Assembly: GCA_945889545.1 (NCBI GenBank)
Contig: CAMDCC010000020.1
Span: 1-17,506, forward strand
Direction of reading: 5' to 3'
Source: Bifidobacterium breve
GTDB lineage: Bacteria > Actinomycetota > Acidimicrobiia > IMCC26256 > PALSA-555
Length of the DNA: 17,506 bases
Positions 14,321 through 17,506 of the stretch are shown in pieces. Under the pieces are notes generated by a model, which was not told the origin of the DNA, made no database searches, and was given only the letters and a program-made list of their open reading frames with translations. Both the position numbers and the translations under genes were made by a program. How positions within the stretch are numbered: the stretch's first letter is position 1; each line of letters begins with the position of its first letter.

Positions 14321-14632
14321 ATGTATGCAGTGATCCGCACCGGCGGCAAGCAGTACAAGGTCGAGGCTGGCCAACGCGTCGAGGTTGAGCGCGTCGGTAC
14401 CGACCCTGGCGGCGAGATCGAGCTCGCGCCGATCCTCCTGGTCGACGGCACCAAGGTCCTCGCCACGCCGAGCGAGCTTGGGAAGGCCCTCGTAAAGGCG
14501 AAGGTCGTCGAGGACACCTTGGGCCCGAAGATCAACGGGTTCCTGTACAAGCCGAAGTCGAACAACCGCAAGCGTTGGGGTCACCGGCAGCACTACTCGC
14601 TGCTCGAGATCACGTCGATCACCCCGGGCTAG
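14321..14632 (+). CDS. rplU: 50S ribosomal protein L21
   Basis: L21 is a large-subunit protein that binds 23S rRNA. The 103-residue length is normal. The start MYAVIRTGGKQYKVEAG is the family signature, and the C-terminal block YKPKSNNRKRWGHRQHYS contains the conserved KxxxxxxRxxGHRQ pattern. It follows the RNase E/G gene by 37 bases and precedes rpmA by 21, the standard rplU-rpmA pairing. Confidence 0.98.
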   Translation: MYAVIRTGGKQYKVEAGQRVEVERVGTDPGGEIELAPILLVDGTKVLATPSELGKALVKAKVVEDTLGPKINGFLYKPKSNNRKRWGHRQHYSLLEITSITPG

Positions 14633-14653
14633 AGCGGAGAGTAGGAGCACAAC

Positions 14654-14908
14654 ATGTCGAAGAAGAAGGGCGCCGCTTCCTCCCGGAACGGACGCGACTC
14701 CGCCGCGCAGCGTCTCGGCGTGAAGGTTTCCTCGGGCACGGCGGTGACGGCCGGTTCGATCATCGTCCGCCAGCGCGGCACGCAGTTCCATCCGGGCGAG
14801 AACGTCGGCCGCGGCGGCGACGACACGCTCTTCGCCACGGCCAACGGCGTCGTGCAGTTCGGCCGCCGCAAAGGGCGCAAGCTCGTCGACGTCACGCCGG
14901 CTAGCTGA
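14654..14908 (+). CDS. rpmA: 50S ribosomal protein L27
   Basis: L27 reaches the peptidyl-transferase centre with its N-terminal tail. The 84-residue sequence shows the conserved KKGAASSRNGRDS tail, the core RLGVKVSSG, and IIVRQRGTQFHPGENVGRGGDDTL in several blocks. There is no cleavable N-terminal leader of the Firmicutes type. AGGAG at 14643-14647 lies 6 bases before the ATG. No obvious T-rich terminator follows, but a region of inverted repeats does. Confidence 0.98.
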   Translation: MSKKKGAASSRNGRDSAAQRLGVKVSSGTAVTAGSIIVRQRGTQFHPGENVGRGGDDTLFATANGVVQFGRRKGRKLVDVTPAS

Positions 14909-14952
14909 TCGCTGCGACGACGGTACCGCCGCTCCGCAGCGCCTCACGGCTG

Positions 14953-15019
14953 CCGAGCCCCTGCTCCCCTCGCCTTCGGCTCGGGTCGGGTCTTCGACCC
15001 GGGTCTCGACAGGCTCGGC
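14953..15019 (+). repeat. Cluster of competing inverted repeats between rpmA and obg
   Basis: CCGAGCC (14953-14959) can pair with GGCTCGG at 14978-14984 or with the second GGCTCGG at 15012-15018. CGGGTC (14987-14992) and GACCCG (14996-15001) form a 6-bp hairpin with the triloop TTC, and an offset 7-bp pairing (CGGGTCG 14982-14988 with CGACCCG 14995-15001) is also possible. These foldings are partly exclusive. The stretch 14909-15086 holds no gene. It may be a REP-like element, a factor-dependent terminator for the rplU-rpmA transcript, or both. Confidence 0.5.
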
Positions 15020-15074
15020 GCAACTGCTCCGCGGCGCCACCATCGTCTCCGCTCCGCGCCCCACACCTCACTCG

Positions 15075-15087
15075 TATCCTTAGTAGA
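15075..15087 (+). promoter_or_regulatory. Candidate leaderless promoter -10 box for obg
   Basis: TATCCT at 15075-15080 fits the TAnnnT -10 consensus and ends 6 bases before the obg ATG at 15087, the spacing seen for leaderless actinobacterial genes, where transcription begins at the A of the start codon. There is no Shine-Dalgarno in front of the ATG, which agrees. No convincing -35 box is visible. Confidence 0.5.
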
Positions 15088-16328
15088 TGAGCCAGTCGTC
15101 GTTTGTTGACGAGGTTCAGGTCAACCTGCGTGGGGGTGATGGGGGCGCGGGCGCGATGTCGTTTCGGCGTGAGGCCCACGTGCCCAAGGGTGGACCCGAC
15201 GGCGGCGATGGTGGCAAGGGCGGCGATGTGATCGTGCAAGCCGACCGCAACACCGCTTCGCTGCTCTCGTACCGCGACCATCCGCATCGCCGCGCTCCTT
15301 CGGGCACACACGGCGCAGGCAAGCAACGTCACGGCAAGCGCGGGACTGATCTCTTCGTCACCGTGCCCGAAGGCACCACGGTCAAGGATCGCGACGGCAA
15401 TGCGCTCGCCGACCTCGTTGGCCACGGCGATTCGTATGTGGCCGCGCTCGGCGGACGCGGCGGACGCGGCAACGCGCGGTTCCTCTCGAACGCGCGCCGA
15501 GCGCCAAGCTTCGCGGAGCAGGGCGAGTACGGCGAGGAGCGGTGGCTGGGCTTCGAGGTCAAGCTGCTCGCCGATGCCGCGCTCGTCGGCTTTCCGAACG
15601 CCGGGAAGTCGACGTTGATCTCCAGCGTGAGTGCGGCCAAACCCAAGATCGCCGCATACCCGTTCACCACGCTCGAACCGCACCTCGGTGTGGTCCGGCG
15701 CGACGGTCGTGAGATTGTGATCGCCGACATCCCCGGGCTGGTCGAAGGGGCCGCCGAGGGTCGAGGCCTCGGCCATCAGTTCCTCCGTCATGTCGAGCGC
15801 GCCCGTGTCCTCGTGCTGTTGCTGGACCTCGCGAACGTCGAGGGACACACGCCCGAAGAGCAAGAGCGGGTCTTGATCGGTGAGCTCGAGCGCTACCGCC
15901 CCGAGCTGCTCGAACGGCCTCGACTCGTCGTGGGGACGAAGGTCGACGTCGCCCAGATGCCCTACGAAGGCCGGAAGATCTCTGCGGTCACCCACGAGGG
16001 GCTCGACGAGCTCATCGGAACCCTCGGGAAGATGGTGGAAGAAGCGCGGGCGGTGGAGCCTGCAGCGGAAGGGTTCGTTGTGCTGCGCCCGGCCGAGGAT
16101 GGGTTCACGCTGGAGCGCGACGACGACGGGTCGTGGCGCATCAGTGGGCGCGCCGCCGAGCGAATCGTGGCGATGGCCGACCTCACGAACGACGAGGCAA
16201 TCTCCTACGTTCACGACCGCTTCCGGCGCATGGGCGTCGAGCGGGCGTTGGCCAAGGCCGGCGCGCAGGAAGGCGACCTCGTGCGGATCGGCACCATCGA
16301 GCTCGAGTACGTCGAGGGCTTCGTGTGA
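15087..16328 (+). CDS. obg: Obg-family GTPase (ribosome assembly, stress)
   Basis: Obg/CgtA is a GTPase that associates with the 50S subunit during assembly and links it to stress control. The protein has 413 residues. The glycine-rich Obg fold is at about 1-160 (VNLRGGDGGAGAMSFRREA, GGRGGRGN). The G domain has P-loop GFPNAGKST at 168-176, the switch-I segment AAYPFTTLEPHLG, and G3 DIPGL at 214-218. G4 reads TKVD at 284-287 rather than the usual NKxD, and G5 ISAVT follows. The C-terminal OCT domain (from about residue 330) includes the family block ISGRAAERIVAMADLTNDEA. The TKxD form is known in some eukaryotic small GTPases (Rac1) and should still recognise guanine. The gene has its own candidate promoter and is coupled to proB by a GTGA overlap. 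Confidence 0.97.
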   Translation: MSQSSFVDEVQVNLRGGDGGAGAMSFRREAHVPKGGPDGGDGGKGGDVIVQADRNTASLLSYRDHPHRRAPSGTHGAGKQRHGKRGTDLFVTVPEGTTVKDRDGNALADLVGHGDSYVAALGGRGGRGNARFLSNARRAPSFAEQGEYGEERWLGFEVKLLADAALVGFPNAGKSTLISSVSAAKPKIAAYPFTTLEPHLGVVRRDGREIVIADIPGLVEGAAEGRGLGHQFLRHVERARVLVLLLDLANVEGHTPEEQERVLIGELERYRPELLERPRLVVGTKVDVAQMPYEGRKISAVTHEGLDELIGTLGKMVEEARAVEPAAEGFVVLRPAEDGFTLERDDDGSWRISGRAAERIVAMADLTNDEAISYVHDRFRRMGVERALAKAGAQEGDLVRIGTIELEYVEGFV

Positions 16329-17410
16329 TCGCGGTCGTCAAGGTCGGCAGCTCATCGATCACGGGCGAAACCGGCGAGCTGGATGACGACGCGCTTGTGA
16401 AGCTCTGCAATGAGATCGCGGCGACTCGCGAACGCGGTCACGAAGTCGTGCTCGTGAGCAGCGGTGCGATCGCCGCGGGGATGCCTGCACTGGGGCTCAC
16501 CGAACGCCCCACCGACGTCGGCATGCTCCAGGCCATCGCCGCAGTCGGACAACCGCGGCTCATGGAGCGTATGAGCGCGATCCTCGCTGGCCATGGTTTG
16601 GTAAGCGGCCAGGTGCTGCTCACCGCCCATGACTTTGGCGAGCGCGACCAGTATCTGCACGCGCGCGCCACGCTGCGCCGTCTTCTCGACCTCGGAGTTG
16701 TACCCGTCGTCAATGAGAACGACACCGTCGCCGACGACGAGATCCGGTACGGCGACAACGACCGACTTGCCGCGCTCGTCGCCAATCTGGTGGGCGCCGA
16801 GGTGCTCGTGCTGCTCACCGACACTGCAGGTCTCTTCACGGCCGACCCACGCCTCGACTCCAATGCGTCGCTCATCGAGGAGATCGTGGAGGTCGATGCT
16901 GCGCTCGAGGCGGTGGCCGGCGGCGCGGGTACGCAGCGGGGGAGTGGCGGGATGGCCAGCAAGCTCGCCGCGGCCAAGATCGCCGCGTGGTCCGGGGTGC
17001 GAGTGGTGATCGCGGCCGCGGGCACGGCTGGTGTCGTGCTCGATGCGGTCGAGGGTCGTCCCGTGGGCACGGCCGTCCACCCCCGCACCGATCGGCTCCC
17101 GAGCCGAAAGCTCTGGATCGCCTTCGCCCGCGGGGCTCGGGGCCGGGTTGTCGTCGATAGCGGCGCCGTGCGCGCTCTCTGTGAGCAGAATCGATCATTG
17201 CTTCCCGCCGGCGTTACCCGTGTGGAGGGGGCCTTCGAGGCGGGTGATGCGATCGAAGTGGTCGACGAGCACGGAGCGCCCTTCGCAAAAGGCCTGACGC
17301 GCTACTCGTCAAAGGGTTTGAGCGCAGTCGTAGGAAGAAAGACGAAAGATCTCGCCGAAGGATCGCCCCACGAAGTCGTTCATAAAGACGATCTGGTGGT
17401 CCTTCCTTAA
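16325..17410 (+). CDS. proB: Glutamate 5-kinase with PUA domain
   Basis: ProB phosphorylates L-glutamate in the first step of proline synthesis. The protein has 361 residues. The amino-acid kinase domain begins at the start codon (IAVVKVGSSSIT) and shows VLVSSGAIAAG, the glutamate-site block NENDTVADDEIRYGDNDR (from residue 130), LLTDTAGLFTADPR and GSGGMASKLAAAKIA. A C-terminal PUA domain starts near residue 262 (KLWIAFARGARGRVVVDSGA). I chose GTG 16325, which overlaps the obg TGA in GTGA, because the kinase domain starts immediately. The frame is open upstream only as a shadow of obg. The obg-proB order is common in Actinomycetota, where proA usually follows; nothing of it is visible here. 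Confidence 0.96.
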   Translation: MIAVVKVGSSSITGETGELDDDALVKLCNEIAATRERGHEVVLVSSGAIAAGMPALGLTERPTDVGMLQAIAAVGQPRLMERMSAILAGHGLVSGQVLLTAHDFGERDQYLHARATLRRLLDLGVVPVVNENDTVADDEIRYGDNDRLAALVANLVGAEVLVLLTDTAGLFTADPRLDSNASLIEEIVEVDAALEAVAGGAGTQRGSGGMASKLAAAKIAAWSGVRVVIAAAGTAGVVLDAVEGRPVGTAVHPRTDRLPSRKLWIAFARGARGRVVVDSGAVRALCEQNRSLLPAGVTRVEGAFEAGDAIEVVDEHGAPFAKGLTRYSSKGLSAVVGRKTKDLAEGSPHEVVHKDDLVVLP

Positions 17411-17431
17411 CGCGATTGGCTTGGTTCGCCG

Positions 17432-17454
17432 GAGCGGCGGCTTGTCCGCCGCTC
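17432..17454 (+). terminator. Stem-loop after proB, possible terminator
   Basis: GAGCGGCGG (17432-17440) pairs perfectly with CCGCCGCTC (17446-17454) around the loop CTTGT. It lies 22 bases after the proB stop. No T-tract follows, so it is either a terminator of the T-poor type common in GC-rich actinobacteria or another palindromic repeat. The last 52 bases of the window show no recognisable gene. Confidence 0.45.
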
Positions 17455-17506
17455 GACAACATCCTCGCCAACCGGGTCGCGCTGGGAGGGGCCCGCGGGG
17501 AGGGCT

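Noticed and set aside
16133..16324. A 64-residue upstream extension of ProB
   Set aside because: It is an out-of-frame reading of the end of obg. The kinase domain starts at GTG 16325.
1..17506. CRISPR arrays, tRNA or rRNA genes, insertion sequences, phage genes
   Set aside because: No regularly spaced repeats, RNA-gene signatures or transposase/integrase motifs were found by reading. The window is packed with housekeeping genes on one strand.

Overview
The window is GC-rich and every gene lies on the + strand with little space between genes. It appears to be a stretch of actinobacterial housekeeping chromosome. Family content and order (folC-ndk-mreBCD-mrdA-rodA, then the TIGR03960/TIGR03936 radical-SAM pair, rne/rng, rplU, rpmA, obg, proB) fit Actinomycetota that keep MreB. 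Class Acidimicrobiia is my best guess, but no rRNA or other phylogenetic marker allows a firm placement. There is no sign of phage, insertion sequence, CRISPR, tRNA or rRNA.

Region 1 (1-1906): the last codons of an unidentified upstream gene, then folC (folylpolyglutamate/dihydrofolate synthase) and ndk (nucleoside diphosphate kinase). Two copies of a short palindromic GCA-loop repeat lie at the end of folC and downstream of ndk. They differ at only two positions, and those two positions pair with each other.

Region 2 (1907-9470): the rod-shape (elongasome) operon. A 243-base intergenic stretch with the second repeat is followed by mreB, mreC, mreD, an exported amidohydrolase of the N-acyl-D-amino-acid deacylase type, mrdA (PBP2) and rodA. 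MreB filaments, the MreC/MreD membrane scaffold, the RodA glycosyltransferase and the PBP2 transpeptidase together build the lateral wall. The amidohydrolase is the odd member: it has a Tat-like signal, sits inside the operon, and lacks the usual HxH metal motif of its superfamily.

Region 3 (9471-14283): a B12-domain radical-SAM protein (TIGR03960), translationally coupled to its partner (TIGR03936/DUF2344). The partner overlaps an RNase E/G gene by 116 bases in another frame. A strong 10-bp hairpin lies just ahead of the RNase E/G ribosome-binding site.

Region 4 (14284-17506): rplU (L21), rpmA (L27), a 178-base intergenic stretch rich in inverted repeats, obg (ribosome-assembly GTPase with a TKxD instead of NKxD G4 motif, and a start that looks leaderless) and proB (glutamate 5-kinase), translationally coupled to obg. 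A 9-bp hairpin follows proB. No complete gene is visible in the final 96 bases.
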